Shown piece by piece: positions 27,950 through 41,100 of a DNA stretch of 64,000 nucleotides. The position numbers and the translations under genes were made by a program. Each line of letters starts with the position of its first letter. Positions within the stretch are counted from its first letter, which is position 1. Below the pieces are notes generated by a model. The model was not told the origin of the DNA and searched no databases. It saw only the letters and a program-made list of their open reading frames with translations. Origin of the DNA: Theobroma cacao (lineage: Eukaryota > Streptophyta > Magnoliopsida > Malvales > Malvaceae); assembly GCF_000208745.1 (NCBI RefSeq), contig NC_030852.1:25454925-25518924 (forward strand), given 5' to 3'.

Positions 27950-29347
27950 CCACATTTGGTCATCTGAAATCGTGTGTGCCTATACTTAAGATAGATAGTT
28001 AGCAAAGGAATGACATCTACTGTCATGGGGGTAAAAAATAGGTTACCGATATGCACTAATCAGACATGCTTAATTGAATCCTTTCCACAGCATGGTTCTG
28101 TGATAGCATAATCGTTCTAAGTGCAACGTATCGGGACAAGGCTTTCTTCTGTAAAAGCTTGGTGAAATTGATCAGATACTCACAAGAACCTTCTTGTCTT
28201 TGTCCTTTTAGCGAAATGAAAATGGGTCCTTAACCAATGGAATTTCGGGTTCAAAACTTGCTTTACCCAACAATTGCTTTTCAACTGCTAGCACAGTTAG
28301 TTATTTCGGTTAGTAACGTCTTGAGGTAGTTGTCTAAACCAATGGAATTCAAAAGTTAACATGCTTATATGCTTATTTATCTTCCAGAGATCAGATGTCT
28401 CGAAAGTCATGTTTACAGATCTCTCCGCCAAAGAACAACTATTAAGAGCATCTCTTAATTATTCTCAGCTAGTTGTAAGAAGTTCCAGGGCAATTATATC
28501 TTTCTGTGAAGCGTATGGCTCTTTCAGCTGAAAGCAAAGCAACAAAAGGTATGGGCATGGTTATGCCGATTCACGAGTGGCAATTCTTACTGCTGCCTTG
28601 GTCACGTAACATTTGCATTAAGGATACCTTCAAACACCTAATCCACCAAGATGTCCAGAAGGAGAAAGAATGATTGACTTTGTCGTGCTGAGAGAAACAA
28701 TGATGATTCACCTGTTAGTCATACAATTCTCCTTCGCCATGATAGAAAATTGTTAACTGTTGCTTTCAACATACCGTGTGAAGTGCAAGCTTGATAATCT
28801 TTTACCTATAAAAGGCCAACTATTTCATTTCCTAGCTTTCTCTTGCACCAAACGATGTGCAAAAGTTATCAGCACTGCTACTTAGAAATGTTCCAACTGG
28901 CATTAACTTTATGCAAATGCACAAGTCTGGAAACTTTAACAAAATGATAGTTTATGCCAGTTGTTTACTCAATCCTTCTCCCTGGCGCAGGAAGAAGAAA
29001 AGCACTGAAAAGGAAATGGGGAAAACTGCATGAATTCTAGCAATCACAGCAAGAGAGAACGAAATTAAGGTACAGATGAACTCAGACCACTTGAATTCTA
29101 AAATACAATAAAATGATTTCATTCTGCACTAAATAATAGAATAAGAAGAGAGACCGCATAACAGATTAGCAAAGAATGTTTTTCACAGTGCTCCTTCACA
29201 TCATGACAATTTTTCTACCATTGACATATGCTCCCACATCTAAGCTAATTTTTCTTTATCAACATATACACTCACATCTAAGCTAATCTCTCACATAATC
29301 AAGGCTCATTGGTGCATGTTAGATCAATCTAGTAAAACTAACAGAGA
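27950..29347. other. Intergenic region between convergent bS21 and C48 protease genes
   Basis: This 1.4-kb stretch holds the two 3' flanks. No open frame of interest, RNA gene or clear repeat was recognised. Confidence 0.5.
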
Positions 29348-31091
29348 TCACTTCCCAAAGGAATCAAGCTTCTCACAAAAGCATTCCACACCTTCAGCAT
29401 CAAACCAGTCTTTTCTCATCTGCAGTGAAACAGTGAAAAGTAGCATCTCATCACCACACTTATTAGTCCACATTTAAAGGAGTAAATATGGCAGCAAAAG
29501 GAAAAGCTTACGAAGTAAGGGTAGCCCTCAATGCTAAAGTTCTCTGGAGCACCTTCCACAAACAAATTTATGAAGTAGAGAACAAATTTCCCACATTCTT
29601 CACCATCTCTTTGCTGTGGCACCTGAAAAGATTAAGAGAAAAACAGATTTAAAGGATGATAAAAACAACACCAAGAGCTTGTACTATAATCACCTTAGGC
29701 ACCAATAGAGGAATTCGATAAATCATCTCCTTCTTCTCAGGCCTGCCTTCTGCTCTATAAATGTCAAGCACAAACCTGATAGCAAGAAATGCATCTCTGA
29801 CATTAGATTGTGCTATTTTACTCAACTAGTAATGCAAGTTTTTGCAAATGATAACATACTTTCTTATATCTGGTTCAAGACGCCTTGGATTTGCTATCTC
29901 TAGTGAATCCAGCAGCAGCATACATGGTGTTTTGGTTTCTGACTGCAAACTTTCACCAAAATGGCAGAAGATCAGGAGGCTCCAATGACTCCTAAGAAAT
30001 GGAATTTGAAATGATAAAATTCCTTTCACTGACAACAAGCAAGACATTTGATCACCAAGATATTGACAATACTAACCAGCAAACTACAGGAACAAGAACA
30101 TATTTCTTTGAAAAGATCTGTTCCCTCTTAATCCAGGATAAAACCTTTTCTCGGAAAGACGCTTTTCTGTACCATGCAAACCATTGACAGTCAAAGTATG
30201 CAAAGGAAGTCCGCTTCTCCTCTGGGAAGCTGCTCCACAATTTCCTGAACATTTCAAAAAACATATTCAGAACACTTCTAATAAGTTAGAAACAATAACA
30301 ATGATTACTAGGTATACAGCTTACTCCATATAGCATTCAAATGCTCCAGAGTCTAGCCTGTTTGTCTGTTTAGATATTGAATTCTTGCTCTTGACTCTTC
30401 TCTTGGATCGTTGACGGCATGGAATGTTGCCCAAAAAACATGGAGCAGTTAATCTAAAGTCCCTTAGCTTTTGAGCTTCCTGTTTACTAATCTTCTTTTT
30501 CCGAGCCTTCAAAGACCCTATAACATGTACCCAACATGAGCGGTGTTTTGAAATCGGATACCCATTGTACTCTGCCAGAACATTGTGAACTACATGGATC
30601 AAACTTCTATTTATCACACTACAAGCTTAGGATGAGTTGCTGCACTGACTACTAAACGTAAGTATTCGAATGGAGGCCAACGCTACATCGAATCCTTTAA
30701 CGTAGATTATCATGAACATGGAGCTTAATAAATTAAATTCCTTCATTATCGTTCTTGCATTTCATAAGAATAAGATTATAATAATCATTGTAAAACCTTA
30801 CTATCTGGTAAAAACAGAAGCTGAATTTGAATATTTTATCCTCAAATTTAGACCAAAAAAAAATTAATACAACAAAAAAGCAAGTCGATTAAATGAAAAG
30901 TCAGACAAATACGACTCTTGAAATTAAAAAGTAAATAACAACCTAAATAGCAAAACAAATACATAAATAAATAAATAAATAAAAGAAGAAGAAGAAAAAA
31001 CAGAGAATTCGGCAGAAAAACGAATACCAGGATCTGAAGAGGCAAGGTCGATTGGTTTAGCGGGATCATCACCGTGTTTCTCGTTTCCCAT
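29348..31091 (-). CDS. Ulp1-like C48 cysteine protease (SUMO/ubiquitin-like-specific)
   Basis: Seven exons: 31091-31028, about 30589-30325, 30244-30077, 29991-29860, 29775-29694, 29622-29512 and 29419-29348, about 297 residues. The acceptor of exon 2 is ambiguous: AG before 30589 or before 30571. Both are in frame and differ by six residues. The C48 catalytic set is present: His168 in SHWSLLIF, Asp194 in LLLDSL, Gln241 and Cys247 in PQQRDGEECGKF. The N-terminus is short, so the protein is little more than the protease domain. C48 enzymes process SUMO precursors or remove SUMO. Which modifier this one cuts is unknown. It may correspond to At3g48480, which I recall lying next to the TELO2 homologue in Arabidopsis. 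The true ATG is 31091, as the frame further upstream has no ATG. Confidence 0.88.
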
Positions 31092-32723
31092 TGATTTTCC
31101 CACCAAACACAATTGAAACCTACAACTTTAAATCGTTCCTTTTAAATCCTCCGTGCCACACTCCCCAGTGTCTGTGTTACTGCTTACTACCGAGAGAAAC
31201 AAACAGGAGAGGGCCCGAGATTTTAAAATTACTACTTCCAAGTGACCTCATCGTTTGGGTTTTTTTGTCGTTTCTGTTCTTTCCCCCGGCTTATCAGGAC
31301 CGTTGTTACTGCGCCAGTCAAACACTTCAGACAAGTTTTTCTTGTAAAGGAACGGTCCAGATTTTCTGACTTGGTCCTGATCAGAATAGATTTGGAAATA
31401 TTTTTATTTTTTTCCATGGGTTGGGTTGGAACTGTAAAATTTAAATGGGCTCGACGTGAGTGCTTTGGACCATGTTTATCAGGGCCTATTGGTGTATCAA
31501 TTCAATCCGACTATATTATATTTAAAATATATTTTGTTTCTCAAGTTAAAATACATTTTTGCTATAAAAATATGTGTTACATATGTACTCTTTAGTTTAA
31601 TGATTTCGATTTTTCTTTACAACTAATATATTATAATTATAAGCTCAAATCATACTATTAATTAACAATATTTTTAAGATTTTAAAATTAATTAAATTCT
31701 AATTTTAAGTATTCAAAATCTGTTTAATCATTGATTGGATTAGTTTGCATCTTGTTTGATTGATTTAGTTACATCCCATGGAATGGTCACACAGTTTTTT
31801 TTAATAAATTAAAAACAAACAATTGATAAATCTTTAGTTTAAAATATGGATCTAATTCAATTATGATAACATTAGTTCTTTATTATATGTTTGATTGGAA
31901 GAGAAATAGATAACATTAATTCTTAATTAGTTTTTTAGAGTCAAGTTTTGGTTAGATTCATTGATTTAAATTATATTTATTATTAAATATAAAATATTAT
32001 ATTAATATATTTATTTTTTTTAAATATAATAATTATAATATTTATGTATTTATTTTAATACGTATGCAAGATTGATATCTTTTTATCTAATTTTCTTACG
32101 AGATTTAGCAACAACCATGCAAAAATTGCTAATCCAATAAATAAAAAAAACTTAGGCATGACTAAAGTGGTTGACTAAACCAGTTTTTTTTAATTGATTT
32201 TGAATTTTGAATTTTTATTTTAAATTTAATGTTATATTCAAACATTTGATTTGATTTATTAGTTAATGTATGGTTAATTATTTAAAAAGTAAAATTTGAA
32301 TTCATTTTCTTTTAAAATAACAATATATATTCTTTGTAATAACTTGGAAATTGTTGCTTTTAAGATCATTTGAATTTGTTACAATTTTAATACCCTTTAT
32401 TCCAAAGTTGGAATAAAACCAAGTCATGTTGATATCCAATTGCCTGAATTTGAATAATTTGATCCTAAGTTTTATCTCAAGGAATGATAGCGTAAGTTTT
32501 TTTGGGATTATATCCTGCAATAATTTTAGCAAAGAAGAAAAAGGAACAAAAAGAAAAGAAAAGAAAAAAGAAAACAAAAGAAGCGCGTGGTGCTTTATTC
32601 TTGTATATAGCGTGCTAGTCCCTGACGAGGCCTGTTTTCTGGTTTCTCCTTGCCCAAGCAAACTCAGAAAAGAAAGTAGAACTCGGTCCATTCCAACTCA
32701 GTGCTCAATTAATCGACTCACCC
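31092..32723. other. AT-rich divergent intergenic region
   Basis: 1.6 kb between the divergent C48 protease and RPN7 genes. 31092-31400 is of moderate GC and probably promoter and leader of the protease gene. 31500-32350 is extremely AT-rich with no recognisable gene. 32540-32585 is a GAAAA-rich purine tract. 32590-32723 is probably the RPN7 leader. Confidence 0.5.
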
Positions 32724-35609
32724 ATGGACGTTCAAGAAGGAACTCAGCAGTCACAGCAACTCATCCTAGCGCACAACGTCTTTCTCCTCAAGCACCCAGA
32801 CGTCCCTGACATCGAGAAGGTCAGCCTCAAGGATGAGGTCCTCAACTCGGTCAAACCCAACGGTAACTCGCCCGATTCCACTCTTCCCTCTTCCGAGGTC
32901 AATTTTTTCGATTCAACTCTAATGCGAAATGCCTTGCTTGTTTTTTCGTTGTTGTGGCGGTTTTAGATATGACTCCGTATTATGAAACCCTAGTTGCTGA
33001 TAAAGTGGTGGAGCTAGATCAGAGCGTTTTGGACTTGATGCGTTCCAAGAACGTGGACGAGATTAAGAAAATTGATGAGAAGTGAGTTTTTCTTTTTTTT
33101 TTTCCTTTAATTTTTTGTTCCTGATTGGTTGCTGATTATTTAAGATTGAATGGAATTTTATTAAAGATTTTGTTTTTCTGGTCTTAATTGTTGATTGTAA
33201 GTATAAAATTTTAGGTTTTCGGGGGCAGTTGTTAGGTTTTGGTTCACATTGTTGGGGTTTATTTAATACTCAATTTGATGAGAATATTATGTGGAACTTT
33301 AAGCCTAAAGTGAGTTGACTTAACCTTTGCTTGATGATGTTTTAAGGCTTATGGGAGAGGTGAAGAAGTGTTAAGGTGCATATAGATTGGGAAGATATAG
33401 TAAAATAGCAGTTAGGAGAAAGAGACAGATACTGATCCAGTAAGTGCATTTTGAAAATTTAATTAGAGTGTTGTGAGGGTTTGACTTAACTTATTTTCCT
33501 CCTTTGATATCTTTATACTTCTCTCGCAACAGATAGGGCATTTTTATTGAAGAGCTGTGATTATGAGAGGTGCTTTACTGTTATAGTTTCTTTTTTGCAG
33601 TGATAATACTTTCAAGATCTGTATCCATGAAATGCTGGACTCATTTATGCTGTTAATTAGATACTGTTGAGTCAGATAGATACCGGTTGTGTGTTATTTT
33701 TTGTTAATGCAAAAAAAGAAGCCATGAGTCTCAGTTGTAGCTGAAACATCTCAACCCTGATGTTCTTGAAACAACCAAAAAACCATGAACTGCGGTTAAC
33801 AATTGAATACAAGAATGGACACCCTTCCAAGCTCATGACTCTTTTTCAATTGCCTGAGAATTTTGATGATAATATTAGGATGTAGAAATGATGATGCTGT
33901 CAATTGAAGAACAAAAATTCATAATTGATGAAGAATGCTATAATGTAGGCATGATAAAATGTGGTTAATTTTCTTCAATATATTAGATGAATGATTGTTA
34001 TTTTATTGAATCATGTTTAACTCAAGTCTGCCTTGTTGGCATTGTAGGATTGCTGATGCTGAAGAAAACTTAGGTGAAAGTGAAGTTCGGGAAGCGCATT
34101 TAGCTAAATCCTTATATTACATTCAGATAGGTGAAAAGGTATTAGAATTGTAGTTTATTGCTCTTGAAGCTGATGTCTGCTTCATCTATTTATGTTTCAG
34201 TGCTATGTTTCTCATCTTGAATTTTACCCTTCTTAATCTAGGAGAAAGCATTGGAGCAACTGAAGGTGACTGAAAGCAAGACAGTTGCTGTTGGGCAAAA
34301 GATGGACTTGGTGTTCTGTACTTTGCAGATTGGTTTTTTCTACATGGATTTTGATCTTATTTCAAAGAGCATAGATAAAGCGAAAAAGTATGTATGATAT
34401 GGATTAAAAATATTCTTTGGTTCTGACTTTTGCATAACATGAGTTGTAGGCCTTTTACTTATTCTGCTCAAAATTTGATGCCAGCTTGTTTGAAGAAGGA
34501 GGTGACTGGGAGAGGAAGAACCGTTTGAAGGTGTATGAAGGCTTGTACTGCATGTCCACTAGAAATTTTAAGAAGGCTGCCAATCTGTTTTTGGATTCCA
34601 TTTCAACCTTCACAACTTATGAACTTTTCCCTTATGACACATTCATATTTTATACTGTGCTTACAAGCATCATATCATTGGATAGAGTTTCCCTGAAACA
34701 AAAGGTATTTTGGAGTTTTCCTCTACATTGTTGTCCTATGACTTATATTGTTAGTTTATTATTTTGGGCCAATCAAATTTACTGAATGGCTAAATGTTGT
34801 AGGTAGTTGATGCTCCTGAGATCTTGACCGTGATTGGAAAAATTCCCTATCTTTCAGAATTTTTGAACTCTTTATATGATTGTCAGTACAAATCATTCTT
34901 CTTAGCATTCGGTAAGTATAGATCTCCTAATTTTTTTTATAACTTGATATAGAATTGTCAGTTTGTCGCAGAATCTATCCCTTAATTATCTAGTCGCACA
35001 GCTTTCCTAACATTTATAAGATATCTCACATTTGATAAAAGCTAAAATTTTATTCATTGATTGATTATTTGTTTGAATTATTTATCAGCTGGCCTGACAG
35101 AGCAGATAAAATTGGACCGGTATTTGCATCCACACTTCCGGTTTTACATGAGGGAGGTCAGAACTGTTGTTTACTCTCAATTTCTGGAATCCTACAAGAG
35201 TGTTACAATTGAAGCCATGGCAAAGGCTTTTGGGGTGACAGTGGAGTTCATCGATTTGTAAGTGATTACACCCTGGTTCTTGTTATATATAATATATGTA
35301 TACTTTTTCCCCCTATTACTTATCATTGCTGGTAAAATTGCTCAAGCTTCTGTAAGGCAGTTTCTCTTTTGATTTTAATATGGTAGTTTTATTTTTCCCA
35401 CCCAATCATGAATGTTTCTCTTCCATGGTTCCAGGGAGCTGTCACGATTTATTGCTGCTGGGAAGCTTCATTGCAAGATTGACAAGGTTGCTGGTGTTCT
35501 TGAAACTAACCGCCCTGATGCGAAGAATGCTCTCTACCAGGCAACTATTAAACAAGGAGACTTCTTATTAAACCGGATCCAGAAGTTGTCTCGCGTCATT
35601 GATCTATGA
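32724..35609 (+). CDS. RPN7: 26S proteasome regulatory particle lid subunit RPN7 (PSMD6)
   Basis: Eight exons in phase: 32724-32862, 32967-33081, 34048-34138, 34242-34387, 34485-34704, 34803-34911, 35089-35257 and 35435-35609, 387 residues, the same length as I recall for Arabidopsis RPN7. Family signatures include [72 protein letters not shown] and the highly conserved end [15 protein letters not shown]. The N-terminal half forms TPR-like helices and the C-terminal part (about 200-370) is the PCI domain that assembles the lid horseshoe. The second intron (33082-34047, nearly 1 kb) is the largest. No lesions. Confidence 0.98.
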
Positions 35610-35881
35610 AGTAGTTAGGCATTTCTTCTGATTTAGAAATGGATGATAACCAATGTTCTCAACTTTCAAAGCGATATGGAACATAGAGTAATGCTTTTGG
35701 ATGTGTTTTTTGATTTCATGATTGTGATCCTATATTCCTGTCTTTCCTGCTACTATTTTTTTCACCTTTAGGCCAATGAATTTGATGCTACTGAGTTATT
35801 GTCTTTCCAGTTTCCAAAATTTCAAACGTTTTGCTATGTTCTCCTTGTGTCTGTGTCAGTGATGATTGGGGCGTGGATCTG

Positions 35882-36112
35882 GGTGCTTCAGAGCCACTGG
35901 TTCTATAAGGAGAAAAACAGTAAGTGCTTCAGAGCCACTGGTTCTTTAATGAGAAAAACACTAATCTCGTTGTGTATGCGTCTGCGATGATTGGAGGGAT
36001 CTGGGTGCTTCAGAGCCACTGCTTCTTTAATGAGAAAAACAGTAATCTCATTGTGTACGTGTCTGCGATGATTTGAGGGATCTGGGTACGTCAGAGTCAC
36101 TGCTTCTTTCTT
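35882..36112 (+). repeat. 81-bp tandem repeat downstream of RPN7
   Basis: Units beginning GTGCTTCAGAGCCACTG start at 35882, 35924, 36005 and 36086 (the last as GTACGTCAGAGTCACTG). The two middle units are 81 bp and close to identical. The first copy is shortened to 42 bp by an internal deletion and the last is truncated. Because 81 is divisible by three, the minus strand stays open across it, but the peptide is not a known protein. The array begins about 270 bp after the RPN7 stop. Confidence 0.88.
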
Positions 36113-36229
36113 CTATAAGAAGAGCAGGCCAAATGTAAGATTTTCTTAGGTTAAATTCCTTAATTTTTCCATTAAAAAAAAGTTTAGAGGTTTTTGTTTG
36201 TAAGGGAAGAGCACCATTGTAGATTAAGA

Positions 36230-36790
36230 GTCTGTTTAGTTTAGTTTTTTTTAGTTTAAAAACTATTATGAAATTTTTATGAAAAATAATAATTTTTAAA
36301 ATTAAGGTAGTAAATTTATTTTTATAAGTTATTTTTTATAAATAAGTTGTTTGATAAAATAATGTATATAAGTTTTAATTTTGATTAAAATTATTATAAA
36401 AAATATTTAATAAATAATTTTTTTTGTTCATAATAAAAAAAGTTAATTTTATTTTTTTATTTATAAAAAGTATTTTTATATAACAAAAAGTTTATAATTA
36501 ATAATAAATTATATAAAAATAAAAATAGATAATGTTGAAATTATTTTTAATAGATAAGAGTATTTTTGAAACAAAAAAAAAAATTTTTCTTAAAAAAGAG
36601 ACGTGTTTTTAAAAAAAGAGGAGAGAAAGTTCTTCTGTTTTTTTTTTTAAATTCTTTTTTTTAAAATTTTATTTTTTTTAAAAAAATTATTTATTTTTTT
36701 GAAAGTTTTTTTAAATTTCTGTTTGATCTGGTTTTTACTTTTAATAAGTAAATAAGTTAAAAAAAATTCAGATCAAACAAGCACTAAATT
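36230..36790. mobile_element. AT-rich MITE-like element
   Basis: A block of almost pure A/T, bounded on the left by GAGTCTGTTTAGTTTAG and on the right by CAGATCAAACAAGCACTAAA. The reverse complement of the right boundary is loosely similar to the left one. The word CTGTTTGATCTGG recurs inside near 36718. This fits a degraded terminal-inverted-repeat MITE. Ends and target duplication were not resolved. Confidence 0.35.
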
Positions 36791-38101
36791 AAAAAAAAAG
36801 GTTTAGTCAGTATTTCGCATATCACCAAGAAGATCCTTAATTGGCCTCTACCAACTCTACTGACTTGCTTGTGATTTATTCAGTAATAAATCGTGTGGCT
36901 TTTAGTATTTATTTTTTGTTTTTTCCTCAATTTATTTAGTTTATGTTTTGTTGATCCTTTTATTTTTTGGTTTTTGTTTTCAAAAAAGGAATACAAATGG
37001 AATAGTAAAAAAATGAATAGAAAAATCAAATATAAATATAAATAAAAAATATCAATCAAATGGAATTTTAATTAAATTTTACTTTTACTTTTTTTAGATT
37101 GGTAACTAATGAGTCATAATTTTTAATGTATAGTTACAAAAATCTCTCGTCAACATATTAATACTATAATATCCGGTAAAATTCTGAATTATTTTATTTT
37201 GGAATTTGAATTTGCTAAATTGGGTTGAACTTTGTTTTTTTTTTTTTCCTTTTCCACTATTTATGATATTTGTAAATGCGTGGAAATAGTTGCGAAGCCG
37301 AAGCACGAATGGACCGTTTTCCCTAAACCCAAGTTTGGTGAGTGATGACCACTTGCATAAGGCGGCCGAAGGCTATTGCCCCAGACTGAGGACAGTCCCA
37401 GAATTCAACGGGCAGAAAAGAAAGGAAAAGGGAAACCCAAATCGCGCATTTATTAGAGTTACGGGCAAATGCAATATTTTGCAGTACAAGCCTGTGGGAG
37501 TTTACATTTTTCAAAGTTCAAAAATATTAAAACCCCTTAATTATAGAAGGAAAATTCCAGCATCCTAACGTAGAACAGGTTGTTCGGTTAGGTAGCATTA
37601 ACTTAGCAAGAAAGGTAAAAAGTCAATACAACAATTAAACACGTGACCCTCCCTGAGTAGAGAATGAGAGAAAAAGGGTAAAGGGGCAAATCTTATTGCC
37701 AGTTGTTACCTTTCTTTTGTTCCAAAAGTATTAAAAATACGAACCTTGAACCAGAGCCAACTAGGAAAAGGAGAGGGCGAGGCATTAGGCCAGCGTCACA
37801 TTCGTGAAAAGCACACTATCCACTTCTAAGAAGCGGTGGTTGTTTGTTCACTTTTGCATTGCAGTGGTCTCACTGTTGGCTTCGCAGCCACAATATATAT
37901 CTAAGTGTATTTTATTTTATCTTTATAAAATGGGTTTTTGTTCTGTGAACACTATTTTGCTCTCTCTGTTTCATCGTTTTAGTGTACAAGAATGCGAAAG
38001 AAAAACCGGAGCTGAATTCGTTTTTAAATGTTAATTAAAGAACGAAATTATTATTTATAGTACAATTTTTAATTAAAGAATTAAAGGGTAAAGTGAAGAA
38101 A
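36791..38101. other. Upstream region of the ABC1-kinase gene
   Basis: 36791-37260 is AT-rich filler. 37290-37800 is of more normal composition and probably holds the promoter. 37800-38101 is likely 5' leader. A repeated TTTTTAATTAAAGAA word occurs just before the start codon. No separate gene was recognised. Confidence 0.45.
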
Positions 38102-41100
38102 ATGAATGCTATAGGTTCTCGTTTTGATTTCAAAGAGATTCAGGAGAAGGTTTCTCTTCACTTGCGACCTTGGCATCGCTCATTACAGTTCTGGGTTCGA
38201 GCTGCTGATATTTACACCGGCTACAAGGTCCCTTTCTCTCTCTTTCCCCCGTCCTTTTTCATTTCTTAATCTGACAGATTTTGGTTGTTGGGTAATTGTC
38301 GACATGACAGGTGTTTCAAGTTCGAGTGAGTTTTGTGAAGGATGTGCAGAAGCAAGAGGCAATGTGGGAAAGACAACATGAGCTCGCTGCTGACAAGATT
38401 TATGCTATGTGTTCTGACCTTGGTGGATTCTTCCTTAAGGTGGTTTGAGCGGTCAATTTCCATTTCTTTTTAATATCAATTGGGCCTTTTTTTCCCTTGT
38501 CTCGTACCATGAATTTTGCTGTGAAAACGGTTCAATTCAAATGGGTTTTCTGTCTTTTTTTACTTTCTTTACTGTTTAATTATATTATTGATTGTTTCTT
38601 TTGTTGTTTTTGGCTGTTCTTACCTGTTGGAAACTACAAAGTTTTTTTGTGTTATTTCAATTGAAAGAAAGGGGATTTACTTGTATGTTGGGATTTGATT
38701 ATGTTTCGTCTTCCTCCTGAAACCCTTTTTTACTTGTAGACATTTTTCTTTTTCCTTTAATGTTAAATATTTTTTGTTGCTAATAATAGACTGATAGGTG
38801 ATGTTCATTGTGTTTAGGGAAATCCTATATTTATTGAGGGCTCTCTTTTTAAATTGCTTGTTGGATACTTGTCACTTGGATTAAATTAGGTTGCTCAAAT
38901 TATCGGGAAACCAGACCTAGCCCCAGCGGCATGGGTGAAAAGGCTTGTTACTTTGTGCGATCAAGCCCCGGCAACGCCATTTGATGCTGTTAAATTTGTT
39001 TTAGAGAAGGAGTTGGGTCGAAGTGTTGGTGATATTTTTGAAAAGTTTGATATGAATCCCCTTGGTTCAGCTTCAATTGCACAGGTACTATTTCTTTACC
39101 TGGCTTAAAGTTCTGATATGAGCAGGCTGGGAAGGTTATAGGCTGAAGCATTTAAATAATCAAATCATTAAATGATTTACATTTTCATTGAATGAGCTTC
39201 ATGCTTGCCAACATACAAATATGGCACATTTGCTGTTTTAATGTCAGCATTGTGATAATCTGGTTTCTTATTTTCTTAGAACACTTCTTGGCTTACTTCT
39301 TAATTCCAACTGGATATAACTTTCAAAATTTTTTGGATCTATTGCTGCCAGAAAGTTGTTCCTTGGGGTCTGGTGGAAAGTTTTGTGCTGGAAATAGATA
39401 ATGCTTATGATAATAATATGGATAATACTTTTCGTATCTTCATCTCTGAATTAGGTTCATCGAGCAAGGCTGAGAGGTGATAAGAGTGATGTTGTTGTTA
39501 AGGTAAGCCCCTTGGAGATGATTTCAAAGCTTCATACGTCCATGAGATTCTGACTATTAAGTTTATGGTAGGTGCAACATCCTGGAATCCAAGATCTGAT
39601 GATGACAGACATCCATAACTTGCAAGCGTTTGCATTATACATCCAAAAGACAGATATCAAATTTGATCTGTATTCTGTTACCAAGGAAATGGAAAAACAG
39701 GTGTCTATATTCACACTGATTTCATTGCAAAGCACATCTATCCTTGTTTTCTGAGTTCTTGTTTTTTCATGTCTTTGTAACTTCCTTTCCAGTTTTAAAT
39801 GATTAATAATAATGGCTGGGAGAAAAATTGAAGAATGATGGGTGTGGTTCTTAGTAATAAGGGAGCGTACTCAAGAGAAAAAAATTAATTTTCATCCTTG
39901 AGGGCATTTATAGTTGTTGAATCTCATTAATCAAGATGTAGTGAATCATTTCCAGTGACCAAAATCTAATCCTATCCTCATGACATAGCTTGTTCAGCTA
40001 GGCCATTCAAAAATTGGTCAAGCAAAACTCATCTTTCTTTTTTTCCCAAATTTGGTTAAACTAATCATTTTTTCTCATTTTAAATGAAACTACTATGAGG
40101 TGTAATGTCAAGTTGTTAAATTTTGTCAATTCTGAGTGATAGAGAAATTTAATTTAGTAAATATCAGTGGTTATATTCTGTACCGCTGTGAACTTATCAA
40201 CTATGATAATTATGTTAAGCAACTACTCCCTGATCAAAATTTGCGACTTATGCAACTTATCCATGTTTGATGGTTGATCTCAATCCCTCAATTTATGGTA
40301 ATAGAGGCTATCTTCTGGACATTAATTCTCAGCAGTAACTGAGGCATACTCAATTTTTGTCTCTATTTATGATTTGAATTTTATGAGATGCACTTTTGAT
40401 ACCTAAGCCAGAGAAAGGATCTTCCCCTTCTTGTTCTTTTTCTTCTTTTAATTACTGATTTCTTATCTCTTTGGTTTCCATTTCCAAGGAGACTTTCTCG
40501 TGTGAGATGATTTAATCTATTTGTTGATTGGACTTATGCCTTTTATACTTCCCAGATTATGTAGATAGAGAGTATCCTTCCACATGAACTTGAATTTCAT
40601 TGTTCTTCTGGTTGAGGTTATTTATTTATCCTTTGTGCTATTCAAGATTGGCTATGAATTTGACTTTCTAAGAGAAGCCAATGCTATGGAGAGAATTCGC
40701 CATTTCTTGTACAAGAATAACAAAAAGAGTCCAGTTCTGATTCCACGAGCGCTTCAGGATTTGGTTACAAGGCAAGTTCATGTTGTCTTATCTTATAATA
40801 GATCTTTGAACAAATAAATCAGTAATTCTGCATATTGCTTGTAGAGGTTAGTTCTAGGACTATCCTAGGATATGTGACTAAGATGTCTAAAACAGCATCT
40901 GCCATTCCATTTGGGCCTATGTGTTTTACTTTAGGACTGTGTTGTCTTTATCAGGTAGATTGACCAGCATAAAGGCTGTGTGATGCATGTTCATTCATTT
41001 TGTCTTTTTACGTCTTGCGTACTTAGCAGTGAGTTAGTTATGAAGTTTGTTATCCATGTCACTTTTGCATCATTGACCCCTAAAATTTTTGTTAGTTTTT

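Noticed and set aside
35903..36100. Minus-strand frame with a repeated peptide
   Set aside because: Product of the 81-bp tandem repeat, whose length is a multiple of three; no gene structure around it.
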